From NCBI RefSeq assembly GCF_019429535.1, contig NZ_JAHXZM010000007.1, forward strand, positions 1-64,000: a DNA stretch of 64,000 nucleotides, given 5' to 3'. The position numbers were made by a program, and so were the translations under genes. This stretch comes from Sphingomonas citricola (GTDB lineage: Bacteria > Pseudomonadota > Alphaproteobacteria > Sphingomonadales > Sphingomonadaceae). Below the pieces are notes generated by a model that had not been told where the DNA came from, made no database searches, and saw nothing but the letters and a program-made list of their open reading frames with translations. Of this stretch, positions 26,277-34,372 are shown piece after piece (positions within the stretch are counted from its first letter, which is position 1; the number at the start of each line of letters is the position of its first letter).

Positions 26277-26945
26277 ATGCCTCGTATGACGACGCCGCGG
26301 ATCAGCCGCGGACAGAAGATCGGGCTCGCCGGGGCCGCGTTGCTCGGTATCGGTGTCGCGGGTGGAGCGGGCGCGGTGTCGCTCACGCGCCCCACGGTCG
26401 AGATGGCGCCGACGGTGCCGACCGCGATCGCGCGGCTGCCGCAATCGAGCGGCGTCGTGACCGTGAAGGGCCGCGTGGCGGAGGTCTATGGCAACCGCTT
26501 CGTGGTGCAGGACAACAGCGGCCGCACGCTGGTCGACGCCGGCCGCGAGGGGCAGGGCGCGGTCACCGTCGGCAGCCCCCTCCTGGTCCAGGGACGATAT
26601 GATCAAGGTCAGCTCCGCGCCCGCTATCTCGTGAATTCGGCGGGTAACGTTCAGGAAGTCGGTGCGCCGCCCCCGCCCCCGCCGCCTCATGGTCCAGGTG
26701 CCCCGCCGCCCCCGCCGCCGGGCGCCGGTGCCCCTCCGCCGCCGCCGCCGGGTGCGGGCGCCCCGCCGCCGCCTGCGGCAGGCGGCGCGGTTCCTCCGCC
26801 CCCGCCGCCGCCCGCTGCTGCGGGATCGCGGGCCCAGGGTGCCGACCTGCCCGCGCCCCCGCCGGGTGCCGGCGCACCCCCGCCGCCGCCGCCGGGTGCT
26901 GCAGCAGCCGCCCCGACCAATCTTCGTGCACCCGACCGCCGATGA
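26277..26945 (+). CDS. envelope protein with OB-fold-like domain and proline-rich tail
   Basis: The 222-residue product has an N-terminal membrane anchor or signal (about 12-35, GLAGAALLGIGVAGGAGAV), a small beta-rich domain at about 58-125 (VVTVKGRVAEVYGNRFVVQD) that looks like a BOF/OB fold of the YgiW type, and a C-terminal tail of Pro6-7 blocks separated by Gly-Ala. The tail would be outside the cytoplasm and could span the periplasm or bind cell wall; this is inference. The ATG at 26277 has AGAAGGAAA upstream. It diverges from the QseBC-like pair and ends at a strong terminator. Confidence 0.75.
   Translation: MPRMTTPRISRGQKIGLAGAALLGIGVAGGAGAVSLTRPTVEMAPTVPTAIARLPQSSGVVTVKGRVAEVYGNRFVVQDNSGRTLVDAGREGQGAVTVGSPLLVQGRYDQGQLRARYLVNSAGNVQEVGAPPPPPPPHGPGAPPPPPPGAGAPPPPPPGAGAPPPPAAGGAVPPPPPPPAAAGSRAQGADLPAPPPGAGAPPPPPPGAAAAAPTNLRAPDRR
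26661..26918 (+). repeat. proline-rich repeat array inside the OB-fold protein gene
   Basis: At least five units of Gly-Ala-(Pro)6-7 are coded by near-identical CCG/CCC tracts. The array is the tail of the 26277 gene and a likely place for length variation by slippage. Confidence 0.8.
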
Positions 26946-26950
26946 TTGCC

Positions 26951-26983
26951 AAGGACCGGGAGCGCCGGGCGCTCTCGGTCCTT
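26951..26983 (+). terminator. terminator of the OB-fold protein gene
   Basis: The arms 26951-26965 and 26969-26983 pair over 15 positions with one G-T wobble around CGG, beginning 6 bases after the stop. The arm itself ends in CCTT and TCCTGATTTC follows. Confidence 0.75.
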
Positions 26984-27110
26984 CCTGATTTCGACGCCGC
27001 GATGGTATCCTAACGCCAGACGACGCAGGCCGAAAGGCGACACGTCGCCGCTGCAGAAGGCGCCGCCCGGAACATTCGGGCCGGGGTGCTTATCGCAGTC
27101 ATCACAACGG

Positions 27111-27138
27111 TTGAGCGGCGCGCAAGAGTCGCTATAAG
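27111..27138 (+). promoter_or_regulatory. promoter of tRNA-Gln
   Basis: TTGAGC (27111-27116) and TATAAG (27133-27138) are separated by 16 bases, and the tRNA begins 13 bases after the -10. Spacing and match are good for a vegetative promoter. Confidence 0.65.
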
Positions 27139-27150
27139 CCCGCGCTCTGC

Positions 27151-27225
27151 TGGGGCGTCGCCAAGCGGTAAGGCACCGGTTTTTGGTACCGGCATTCGTA
27201 GGTTCGAATCCTGCCGCCCCAGCCA
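27151..27225 (+). tRNA. tRNA-Gln (anticodon TTG)
   Basis: The acceptor arms TGGGGCG/CGCCCCA pair fully, the discriminator is G, and CCA is encoded. The anticodon stem CCGGT/ACCGG presents the loop TTTTGGT, giving TTG. The T-arm has GGTTCGAATCC. A T1-A72 pair is typical of tRNA-Gln. Confidence 0.95.
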
Positions 27226-27414
27226 GATCCTGACACGATCGATGCCTACCGCGCGGCCGACGCGATCGCGGTGATTTGACCACGAGGCGGGGCCGTGGTT
27301 GCGCCTGCCGGCTGTCGATCCGCTTCACATATTCGGTGATCAGGGTGCCGCGGCACCGACCCGCCATCCCGTCGCGGGCTTGCCGCTGATCACGCCGCTA
27401 TCTAGGCGGGCGCG

Positions 27415-28743
27415 ATGACGGATCGGTCGTCTCATCCCTCTCCACGCGCGGGCGGCGTTCGCGCGGTGCTCGCCAATCTCGGCTGGTTGCTCGCCAGCCG
27501 GGGCGTGCTGGCGGTGTTGTCGCTGCTGTATCTGGGGATCGCGACACGCACGCTGGGGCTCGCCGATTTCGGCCGCTTCGCACTCGTCACGGGCGCGGCG
27601 CAGGCGCTCGCGACGCTGGTCGGATTCCAGACGTGGCAGGTCGTGGTCCGTTTCGGGATCGATCACCGGGCGCGGGGTGACGAGGCGGCGCTCGGGCGGT
27701 TGTATCGGGCCTGCATATGGCTCGACGTCGCGAGCGCCGCCGTCGGACTGGGGCTGGCGGCGCTGATCCTCCTCGTCTGGCGCGAACGGCTGGGGATCAC
27801 CGCGCCATTGCTGCGCGACACGATCATCTTCACCGCCGCGCAGCTTCTGTCGATCCGCTCCGCGGCTTTGGGCGTGCTGCGGCTGACCGATCGCTTTCGC
27901 GCCGCGGCGGCGGCCGACAGCGTCACGCCCGCGATCCGGTTCGTCGGTGCGATCGCCGCGGTCGCGTTCATGCCGACCTTGCACGCATTTCTATGGGCAT
28001 GGACCGCGGCCGAACTCGCCACGGCTGCGACCTACTGGATCACGCTGGGACGCAGCGGCGATCTGGCGCTCGCGCGGCGCGCCCGCACGAACTGGCGTGA
28101 GCTGTTTCGTGAAAACCCGCGACTTTTGCGCTTTCTGGTCAGCAGCAACGTGGTGTCATCGCTCGGGCTCGCGACCAAGCAGATCCCGTTGATGTTCGTG
28201 GGGGCGTTCGGTGGCCCGGCGGCGGCGGGCGCGTTCCGGCTGGCGCTGCAACTCGCGCAGGCACTCACCAAGCTGTCGCAGCTGATCTCGCGCGCTGCCT
28301 TTCCCGAGGTGGTGCGCACGATCCGCGACGTGGCACCGCGCGAGCTGGGGCGGGCGCTGCGCCGAATGTTCGTGGCGAGTGCGGGCGGCGCGCTCGTCAT
28401 CCTCGTGCTGGTCGCGCTGATCGGACGGCCGGTGCTGGTCGCGGTCGGCGGCAATGCGGCGTACGCCGACGCATATCCGCTGCTGCTGTGGCTCGCGGCG
28501 GCGGGTTCGATCGATCTGGCGGTCGTCGGGTTCGAGCCGGTGCTCCTCGCCGGTGATCGCTCTGCCTCGGCGATGAGCGCGCGTGCGATCGGCGTCGCGG
28601 TGCAATTCACGCTGATGATCGTGCTGTTGCCGCGGATCGGCGCGGCGGGGGCGAGCATCGGCGTGTTCGGTGCGTCACTGGTCAGTGCGATGCTGATGGT
28701 CCTGCTGGTGTGGCGTTACGTCCGCGCGGTCGCGCGCGCCTGA
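27415..28743 (+). CDS. polysaccharide/lipid-linked oligosaccharide flippase (MOP superfamily)
   Basis: The 442-residue protein has about 12-14 hydrophobic helices and the N-terminal pattern of Wzx-like flippases (LASRGVLAVLSLLYLGIATRTLGLADFGRFAL). Such proteins move undecaprenyl-linked glycans or related amphiphiles across the inner membrane. Its last 28 bases overlap the tail of the convergent NTP transferase gene. The facing eight-gene lipid/glycan set suggests it exports their product. Confidence 0.85.
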   Translation: MTDRSSHPSPRAGGVRAVLANLGWLLASRGVLAVLSLLYLGIATRTLGLADFGRFALVTGAAQALATLVGFQTWQVVVRFGIDHRARGDEAALGRLYRACIWLDVASAAVGLGLAALILLVWRERLGITAPLLRDTIIFTAAQLLSIRSAALGVLRLTDRFRAAAAADSVTPAIRFVGAIAAVAFMPTLHAFLWAWTAAELATAATYWITLGRSGDLALARRARTNWRELFRENPRLLRFLVSSNVVSSLGLATKQIPLMFVGAFGGPAAAGAFRLALQLAQALTKLSQLISRAAFPEVVRTIRDVAPRELGRALRRMFVASAGGALVILVLVALIGRPVLVAVGGNAAYADAYPLLLWLAAAGSIDLAVVGFEPVLLAGDRSASAMSARAIGVAVQFTLMIVLLPRIGAAGASIGVFGASLVSAMLMVLLVWRYVRAVARA

Positions 28744-29486
28744 TCGAGGTGCGCGCGCACGAAATCGAGATCGGCGGGCTTGTCGACGTCAACCGCGGCG
28801 AGCCCGTCGGTCGCGGCGATCACCACCGCGTTGACGCCGGCGCGTTGTCCGAGGTGCGCGATCGCCGACGATAGCGGCAGCCGGCCGAGCAGATAGCGCA
28901 GCAGCAAACCGGGGCCGAGCCGGCGGACGATTCGCCACGGTCGCTTGCGATCACGCTCGACCTGCTGCCACAGCGCGATCACGCGTTCGGCGCGCGGCGT
29001 CGCGAGATAGAACAGGTTGCACCCCGACCACTCTCCGTCGGCGAAGCGCAGATAGGTGCGGCGGGATCCCGGTGCCGCGGCTTCGACCGCATCGCGCCGC
29101 GCGAGCAGCACCGCGACATCCGCCTCCGCGGGCACGCGCGCGACGAAATCGCGGATCCAGGCGGGGTCGAGCAGCGCGTGATCGCCCGTCGTGACCAGCA
29201 GCGGGGTGCCGAGCAGGCGCAGCGCGTCACCGGCGCTGGCACTCGGCCCCGCGGCGGCATCGAGCGGCGTTGCCCCCAGCCGCTCGGTCTCGTCGCGCAC
29301 GGCGGGACTGTTCGCGGATACGCCGATCCTCGCGAAGCCGGCAGCGCGCACGGCGTGCACGACGCGCGCGAGCATCGTCGTCTCGCCGAGCGCGATCAGC
29401 GCCTTGTCCGACACGCCCGCATCGCGCGCGACCGGATCCTCACCACCGCGCGAGCCGGCGAGGATGAGGGCGGCACCGCTTTGCAT
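28716..29486 (-). CDS. MobA-like NTP transferase
   Basis: The 256-residue protein begins AALILAGSRGGEDP, a form of the nucleotide-binding loop of sugar-phosphate nucleotidyltransferases, with a Lys in DKALIALGETTML and TTGDHALLD as the metal-binding Asp region. It would couple CTP or another NTP to a phosphorylated alcohol or sugar. The ATG overlaps the stop of the upstream gene (TAATG). The downstream end overlaps the flippase tail on the other strand. Substrate unknown. Confidence 0.75.
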   Translation of the reverse strand: MQSGAALILAGSRGGEDPVARDAGVSDKALIALGETTMLARVVHAVRAAGFARIGVSANSPAVRDETERLGATPLDAAAGPSASAGDALRLLGTPLLVTTGDHALLDPAWIRDFVARVPAEADVAVLLARRDAVEAAAPGSRRTYLRFADGEWSGCNLFYLATPRAERVIALWQQVERDRKRPWRIVRRLGPGLLLRYLLGRLPLSSAIAHLGQRAGVNAVVIAATDGLAAVDVDKPADLDFVRAHLDQARATART

Positions 29487-30406
29487 TATCGCACCGCCTG
29501 ATGCTGCCACAATTGCCAGAGGACGCCGGGCGCGGCGAGCACCGGATGCCGCTCGCGAAACGGGGTCAGCGGCAGCGCCAATCCGGTATGACGCTCGATC
29601 TTCCACAGCGCGTAACGGGTCGCGCCGTCGAAGGTGAAGGCTGCCTTGAACAGCCGCAGCACGTTCAGCTTCTTGCCCCAGCGTCGCGCGCGCGCCCACC
29701 TGCGCGACAGCGCCTGACGCTGCGCGGGGGTGAGCGTTGGGTGCAGCGCGTCGCCCCGCGCGACAAATCCGATCTCGCCGGCGGTCCACGCCAGCGGCAA
29801 CAGCGTGTCGTAGCGCGCGCGGTCGTATGCGAGGATCTGATCCTCGCGCCCGGCCGCCTCGACGCGAAATTCAGTGGCATAGGTCGCGCGGAACAACGCG
29901 CGCCAGTAATCGCCCGGCGGGCCGTTTGCCGGTCCATGCAGCGCGGCGAAGCGGGCCGCGGTCACCGCGGCGTCGGCGATCGCCCGGACAATCGCGTCGT
30001 GAACGTCTGCGCCCGCGGTCCAGATGAGCGCCACGGGCTGGACGAACCGTGCCCAGATCGTCGTATCGCGGGTGTCGCCGGCCGCGGCGCGCGCGAAGGT
30101 GTCGCGGTCCATCGTGGCGACCTTCGCCCGGATCAGACGCCCGCCGACCGCCACTTCATGATAGCTGACGTCGGGCCAGATGTGGCGGCTCGCGCCCGAC
30201 GCGGTTCCGGGCGGGCGCAGGACGTAGAAGTCGAGCACGCCGTCCATATCCGCGGTGCGCAGGACCGAGCCGTAGAACAGCACCGCCTCACCCGATTGCG
30301 ATGCGGCGATGCGGCGTGCCGCCTCGACGATCGCGGGGGGAACCGGGCGCGCCAGTTCCGCGGTGACGAAGGCGCACAGTTCATCGGCGCCTGCTGCGGC
30401 GCTCAC
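29486..30406 (-). CDS. nucleotidyltransferase-like protein of unknown function
   Basis: The 306-residue protein has VLFYGSVLRTADMDGVLDFYVL near residues 45-65, resembling the GS...D-x-D core of the Pol-beta nucleotidyltransferase fold, but the acidic spacing is unusual. The rest (IWPDVSYHEVAVGG, RATYATEFRVE) is not a family I know. The GTG start at 30406 overlaps the kinase-family stop as GTGA, and the end overlaps the next gene. The operon position suggests it acts on the product of the lipid kinase-family enzyme. Confidence 0.6.
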   Translation of the reverse strand: MSAAAGADELCAFVTAELARPVPPAIVEAARRIAASQSGEAVLFYGSVLRTADMDGVLDFYVLRPPGTASGASRHIWPDVSYHEVAVGGRLIRAKVATMDRDTFARAAAGDTRDTTIWARFVQPVALIWTAGADVHDAIVRAIADAAVTAARFAALHGPANGPPGDYWRALFRATYATEFRVEAAGREDQILAYDRARYDTLLPLAWTAGEIGFVARGDALHPTLTPAQRQALSRRWARARRWGKKLNVLRLFKAAFTFDGATRYALWKIERHTGLALPLTPFRERHPVLAAPGVLWQLWQHQAVR

Positions 30407-31422
30407 GGCGTGACGAAGGTGACGGGTGCGCCCGCGCGCACATCGTAACTGCCGCCGGGATAGCGTTCGCCATCGAGGACGAACCCGCCCGGAAGCGTCA
30501 GGCGCGTCGGCTTGACGTCGTGGCGATGGTGATAGCCCGCACGCGCGAGCCAGCCACCCTCTCGCCCGGCGAGGATTGCGGGAACGGCGAGCGGCAACAG
30601 ACGTGGTGGCGCCTCGATCGCCAGGATGTTGAGTGCATCGCCGGGGGTGCCGAGTGGCCGCATCCCGATCGGCATGCGTCGCAACGTCGATCCGAACAGC
30701 AGGTAAAGGTCGTGTTCGGCCGTGTTGCCGTCGTCCAGATCGGTGATCCCGATACGCTCTCCCGCGCGCCAGGCGTTGTTCGTGCCCGCAAACATCGTCT
30801 GGAGCAGCGCGCCCGCGACCGACAGCCCGACCGCGGCGCCGCCGAATGCGCCGATATCGTGGGTGCGTTGTGCAAGATCGGTCGCGCGGGTGAAGGCGCT
30901 GGCGCCGAACAGGAAGCCGCGGTGGGTGATACCGTCGGCGCCGGTCAGCTCGATCGGGGAACGCGTGGTCGTGCGGCCGGCAGTCAGCGCGGCTTGCGCG
31001 GCGACCGCCGACCAGTCCCACGGGATGCCGAGGTCGAGCGCGAGCGCGTTGGTCTTGCCCGAGGGAATGACCGCGATGGGCGGCAGCGTGGAGCCGAAGA
31101 CCGCCGGCGCGGCGCTCAGCACGTCGCGGACGGTGCCGTCGCCGCCATCGACGACGATCAAGGCGACGCCGCGCGCCTTGAATGTGGCGAGGGCGGCGGA
31201 CAATTCGTCCTTGGTACCCGGCTCGAGCACCAGCATGTCCGCCGTCGCCCCGGCGCGGCGATGGACCGGATTGCCCTGCCGGTTCCGGCGGCTGCGCGGA
31301 TTGCTGATGATCCCGATGCGCGACGCGTCGATCGCGCCGTCGGACGTGACCCGCGGAAAGGGAATGACCCTCGGTTCCCGACCATCCGCGACCCGCGGCA
31401 AGGTGAGGGGCGGCGCGAGCAC
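30403..31422 (-). CDS. diacylglycerol/sphingoid/ceramide kinase-family protein
   Basis: The 339-residue protein has the DAGK catalytic domain: RIGIISNPRSRRN at the front, VVDGGDGTVRDVL as the ATP-binding loop, and VIPSGKTNALALDLG. Members phosphorylate diacylglycerol, sphingosine or ceramide. In this organism type, which is expected to make sphingolipids, a ceramide kinase is plausible. I chose the GTG at 31422 because GAGG lies 5 bases upstream; the frame stays open to 31569, but that extension crosses an A/T-rich promoter-like stretch (TTTAAAAATACT) and is not protein-like. It overlaps the next gene by GTGA. Confidence 0.8.
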   Translation of the reverse strand: MLAPPLTLPRVADGREPRVIPFPRVTSDGAIDASRIGIISNPRSRRNRQGNPVHRRAGATADMLVLEPGTKDELSAALATFKARGVALIVVDGGDGTVRDVLSAAPAVFGSTLPPIAVIPSGKTNALALDLGIPWDWSAVAAQAALTAGRTTTRSPIELTGADGITHRGFLFGASAFTRATDLAQRTHDIGAFGGAAVGLSVAGALLQTMFAGTNNAWRAGERIGITDLDDGNTAEHDLYLLFGSTLRRMPIGMRPLGTPGDALNILAIEAPPRLLPLAVPAILAGREGGWLARAGYHHRHDVKPTRLTLPGGFVLDGERYPGGSYDVRAGAPVTFVTP

Positions 31423-31580
31423 CGCTGCCTCGTCAAACGCGAGGGCAGTATTTTTAAAGCAGGAATTCACTCGATCGGCGCTCCACACGCGACTGTAACA
31501 ATCGACGTGTACCAGCGATCCGGCGAAATTGTGTCCCTTGCGCGCGGCAAGAGGGCAGCGCTTTGGCATCGCCCGTCAGA

Positions 31581-32066
31581 TCAACGCGAATAACGGGTGC
31601 GCACGGGGATAGCGCTGCCGCTCGCCGGCACCGGAAAGCGCACCCGTGCCAGACTGGGCAGACCCATGGTGGTGGGGGCGTCGTTGGAGAAGCCGAAGCC
31701 TTCCTTGATCGTGAACAACGTGCGGTTGAAATCGTGGTCGCCGTTTTCGTCGTGGTAGGTCGCGACCGCGTAGGAGCCGGGGGTCACCCAGAAGCACGCC
31801 GCGGTGGCGGGTGCTTGCGCCGGCGTGCGGACGCGCGCGAGCTTGCCGCCTTTCGCAAGGAAGCGGCGCGAGTCGTCGGGGTAGAGCGTGAAGACCATGT
31901 CGCCGTGCGCGTTGCGGACGTCGGTCGCGGTGACCGACAGGCGGACTTTCCCCGCGCCGGGCGTACCCGCGCACGATGGCGTCGCCGCTGCCGCTGCCTC
32001 GGGCGCGAGCGCCGACCCGCCCAGCAACGCGGCCGCGGCGGCGATGTAGAAGAAACGTCGTGTCAT
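31581..32066 (-). CDS. secreted DUF2141-family protein
   Basis: The 161-residue protein has a signal peptide (about 1-26, cut after AAAAA) and the DUF2141 pattern, with YAVATYHDENGDHDFNRT in the middle and GFGFSNDA near 125. Family function is unknown; members are small secreted beta proteins. The ATG at 32066 starts at the signal peptide; the frame extends upstream to 32117 without a good site. It lies 43 bases after the phosphatidyltransferase gene on the same strand. Confidence 0.82.
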   Translation of the reverse strand: MTRRFFYIAAAAALLGGSALAPEAAAAATPSCAGTPGAGKVRLSVTATDVRNAHGDMVFTLYPDDSRRFLAKGGKLARVRTPAQAPATAACFWVTPGSYAVATYHDENGDHDFNRTLFTIKEGFGFSNDAPTTMGLPSLARVRFPVPASGSAIPVRTRYSR

Positions 32067-32109
32067 GGGTGCGATATGGGTCAGCGACGCTGCCCCGCAA
32101 GCCGGCTGT

Positions 32110-33231
32110 TCAGGCAAGCCAGCTCGCCAGCCGCTCCCCGCCGCGCGCGCGCCAGATCGCTTGCACCAGCCGGACGCCGTGGACGACGAGCGACAGCATC
32201 GTCCACACCGCGACCGCGACGATCCCCCAGTCGGGCCGCGCGACCAGCAGTGCCGCGAACAGGATCACCATGTTGGGGTTACGCCGGGCGGTGACCAATC
32301 GGAAACGGCTGTCGAAGCGTTCCCAGACGTGGATGTGCATCCCGAAGCGGACGATGAACGCGCCCTCGATCAACCGCTGCACGACGTAGCCGAACAGCAT
32401 CGCCGCCATCACCGCCCAGAAGGTCTGGTCCGACAGCGGGCGACCATAAGGCGCGCAACCCGCCGCCCAGGCCCACCACCAGATCGGCGGATGGACGAGG
32501 TCGACGCCGTGATCCCACGCATTGCCGAGCTTCGACGAGGTGATCGTGCAGCGCGCGAGTTTTCCGTCAACGGTGTCGAGCACCATGAAGACGAGCCCGG
32601 TCAGAAGCCCGGTCCAGAACCAGCCGTACCAGAAGGCGATCGTGGCGACGATGCACAGGACCGAGCCGATCGCGGTGACGCCGTTGGGCGACAGGCCGAC
32701 GCGCGCCGCCAGTCTGGTCAGCGCGAGCGCCCATTCGGGCCAGAGATACTTGGTCAGGAGGTCGGTCACCCCCTTGTACGCGCCGACGTAGCTGGCGCGC
32801 TCGATCGCGGGCACCGCGGCGGGCACCAGCGCCTCGGCAAAGGGGCGCTCGCGCTTGCGCAATGCCTCGTTGAAGATGCCTTCGTCGCGCTCGGTCGCGA
32901 CCTGTTCGAGGTGCGGCGGGAGCGCGGCATCGCCGGTGATCGCGCGTTCGCACGCGGCGCGGTCGGCGGCGGCGACGTGCGCGAGCACGATCTCGCCGCG
33001 GCGCGTCAGCACGGTGCCCGGGCGCGATTGAAGCCACGCGATCCAGGCGGGATCGAACACAAAGGCGAGGTTGGAGAGGATGACGGTGTCGCTCGCGCTC
33101 CCCTCGCCGAACGGCAGCGCGCGCGCGGCGGCGATGCGGCGCAACCGCTCGTGCCCGGTCATGCCCCAGAGGAGCACGGGATTGTCGCCCAGCGGCACCA
33201 CCGCGGGCTGAAGGGACTCGGTCGGCTGCAT
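32110..33231 (-). CDS. CDP-alcohol phosphatidyltransferase with extra N-terminal domain
   Basis: The 373-residue protein has an N-terminal soluble part of about 165 residues with no motif I recognise, then a membrane domain with the complete CDP-alcohol phosphotransferase signature: Asp219, Asp222-Gly223, Ala226-Arg227, then Gly and two Asp in GNAWDHGVD. Such enzymes displace CMP from a CDP-alcohol with a second alcohol. The layout recalls bifunctional cytidylyltransferase/di-inositol-phosphate synthases, but the front part lacks the nucleotidyltransferase loop. An NTP transferase encoded two genes upstream could supply the CDP-alcohol. Confidence 0.83.
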   Translation of the reverse strand: MQPTESLQPAVVPLGDNPVLLWGMTGHERLRRIAAARALPFGEGSASDTVILSNLAFVFDPAWIAWLQSRPGTVLTRRGEIVLAHVAAADRAACERAITGDAALPPHLEQVATERDEGIFNEALRKRERPFAEALVPAAVPAIERASYVGAYKGVTDLLTKYLWPEWALALTRLAARVGLSPNGVTAIGSVLCIVATIAFWYGWFWTGLLTGLVFMVLDTVDGKLARCTITSSKLGNAWDHGVDLVHPPIWWWAWAAGCAPYGRPLSDQTFWAVMAAMLFGYVVQRLIEGAFIVRFGMHIHVWERFDSRFRLVTARRNPNMVILFAALLVARPDWGIVAVAVWTMLSLVVHGVRLVQAIWRARGGERLASWLA

Positions 33232-33241
33232 CGGCGGGCCT

Positions 33242-34372
33242 TTAGCGGCGGGGTCGGGGGTTGGCGAGGACGCGCAGCACCGCGTCGGCCGCGCGGCGCG
33301 CACCGGCGCCGCTCGCGTCGCCGAGTGCTGCGCCGGCGATATCGCGCTGGGTCGCGGCAAAGCAGGCGTGGCGCGCGGGCGCGCGCGCGATCGCGGGGAT
33401 GAGGTCGGCGAGATCGTCGACAACCTCGCCCGCGCGCCACATCGCGTAAGCGGGATCGTCGGCCCAGGCGCGGCCGAGCGCATTGAGAAAGACGGCGGGG
33501 CGCGGCCGCGCGAGGAACTCGATCAACTGGCTAGACGTGTCGCCGAGGTAGAGATCGGCCGCCGCGGTGTAGCTGCCGTCGACGGTCGCGAAACTGTCGA
33601 GATCGACGTGGACGTGCGGCAGGTCCGCGACGCGGGCGAGCGTCTCGCGCAGCTCGGGCGCACGCTCGATCAGGCGCTGATGCGGGGCGAGGATGACGTT
33701 CCAGTCGCGTTGCGCGGCGAGGTGCTCGACCACCTGCGGCCCCCAAGCCGGCCACGACGAGCGATGCGCCTGCCAGTGCGGGGTGTAGAGCAGCACCGGG
33801 CGGTCGTCGGTGAACAGCGCGCGCGCGGGCGTGCGCTGGCGGAACGCGGCCTTGACGTAGCCGGTCGCCTCGATCCGGTCGGGCGCCATGCCGCGCGCGA
33901 GATAGGTGGCGCGTTCCTGCTCGCTCGGCACCAGGGTGTAGGCAGCGGCCATGCGCCGGCGGTCGTCGCGCGCGCTCATCGAGCCGACGCCGTGCGAGGT
34001 CTTGACGAAGCGCGTGCGCATCCACGGGAAAGCGCGCGGCAGCCACAGGCTGGTCTGTTCGGCGCAGACGACAATGCTGGTGCGTGCGAGCCGGGGCGCG
34101 AGGCGCAACAGCATCGGCAGCTTGGGGGGCAGCACCGGGCGCTCGCCGGGCGTGGTCGCGGCGAGGCGGCGGAAACCCGGCGCACGGCGGATGCGGACTT
34201 GCGGCATATCCGCCGTCCAGCCGGCGAGCAGATCCTCGTGGGTCGAGGTCGACACCCACAGGTCGAGCGGCAGATCGGCGCGCGCGTCGGCCAGCGCCTC
34301 GACTACGGGGAAGAGGTGCGGGATCAGCAGCGTCTCGCCGAGGAACAGGAAGGCGACGGGTGCCGCGGTCAT
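33242..34372 (-). CDS. TagB/TagF-like CDP-glycerol glycerophosphotransferase family protein
   Basis: The 376-residue protein is a GT-B type transferase. The C-terminal half has VLLYTPHWQ, HQRLIERAPEL and AADLYLGDTSSQLIEFL, matching the nucleotide-binding half of teichoic acid polymerases (where the motif reads DYSS). These enzymes transfer glycerol-phosphate from CDP-glycerol. In a Gram-negative, addition of a phospho-alcohol to a lipid or glycan is more likely than wall teichoic acid. The start overlaps the NTP transferase stop (ATGA); the end is 10 bases from the next gene. Confidence 0.72.
   Translation of the reverse strand: MTAAPVAFLFLGETLLIPHLFPVVEALADARADLPLDLWVSTSTHEDLLAGWTADMPQVRIRRAPGFRRLAATTPGERPVLPPKLPMLLRLAPRLARTSIVVCAEQTSLWLPRAFPWMRTRFVKTSHGVGSMSARDDRRRMAAAYTLVPSEQERATYLARGMAPDRIEATGYVKAAFRQRTPARALFTDDRPVLLYTPHWQAHRSSWPAWGPQVVEHLAAQRDWNVILAPHQRLIERAPELRETLARVADLPHVHVDLDSFATVDGSYTAAADLYLGDTSSQLIEFLARPRPAVFLNALGRAWADDPAYAMWRAGEVVDDLADLIPAIARAPARHACFAATQRDIAGAALGDASGAGARRAADAVLRVLANPRPRR

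Noticed and set aside
26661..26918. CRISPR-like repeat array
   Set aside because: The repetition is codon-level polyproline within an open frame; there are no equal-length repeats with unique spacers.
30403..31569. Full-length start of the lipid-kinase-family gene at 31569
   Set aside because: The first 49 codons are not protein-like and cross an A/T-rich promoter-like stretch; the GTG at 31422 has a better ribosome site. The longer form is not excluded.
32110..33231. Bifunctional inositol-phosphate cytidylyltransferase/di-inositol-phosphate synthase
   Set aside because: The catalytic phosphotransferase part fits, but the front domain has no GxGxR nucleotidyltransferase loop, so only the phosphotransferase call is kept.
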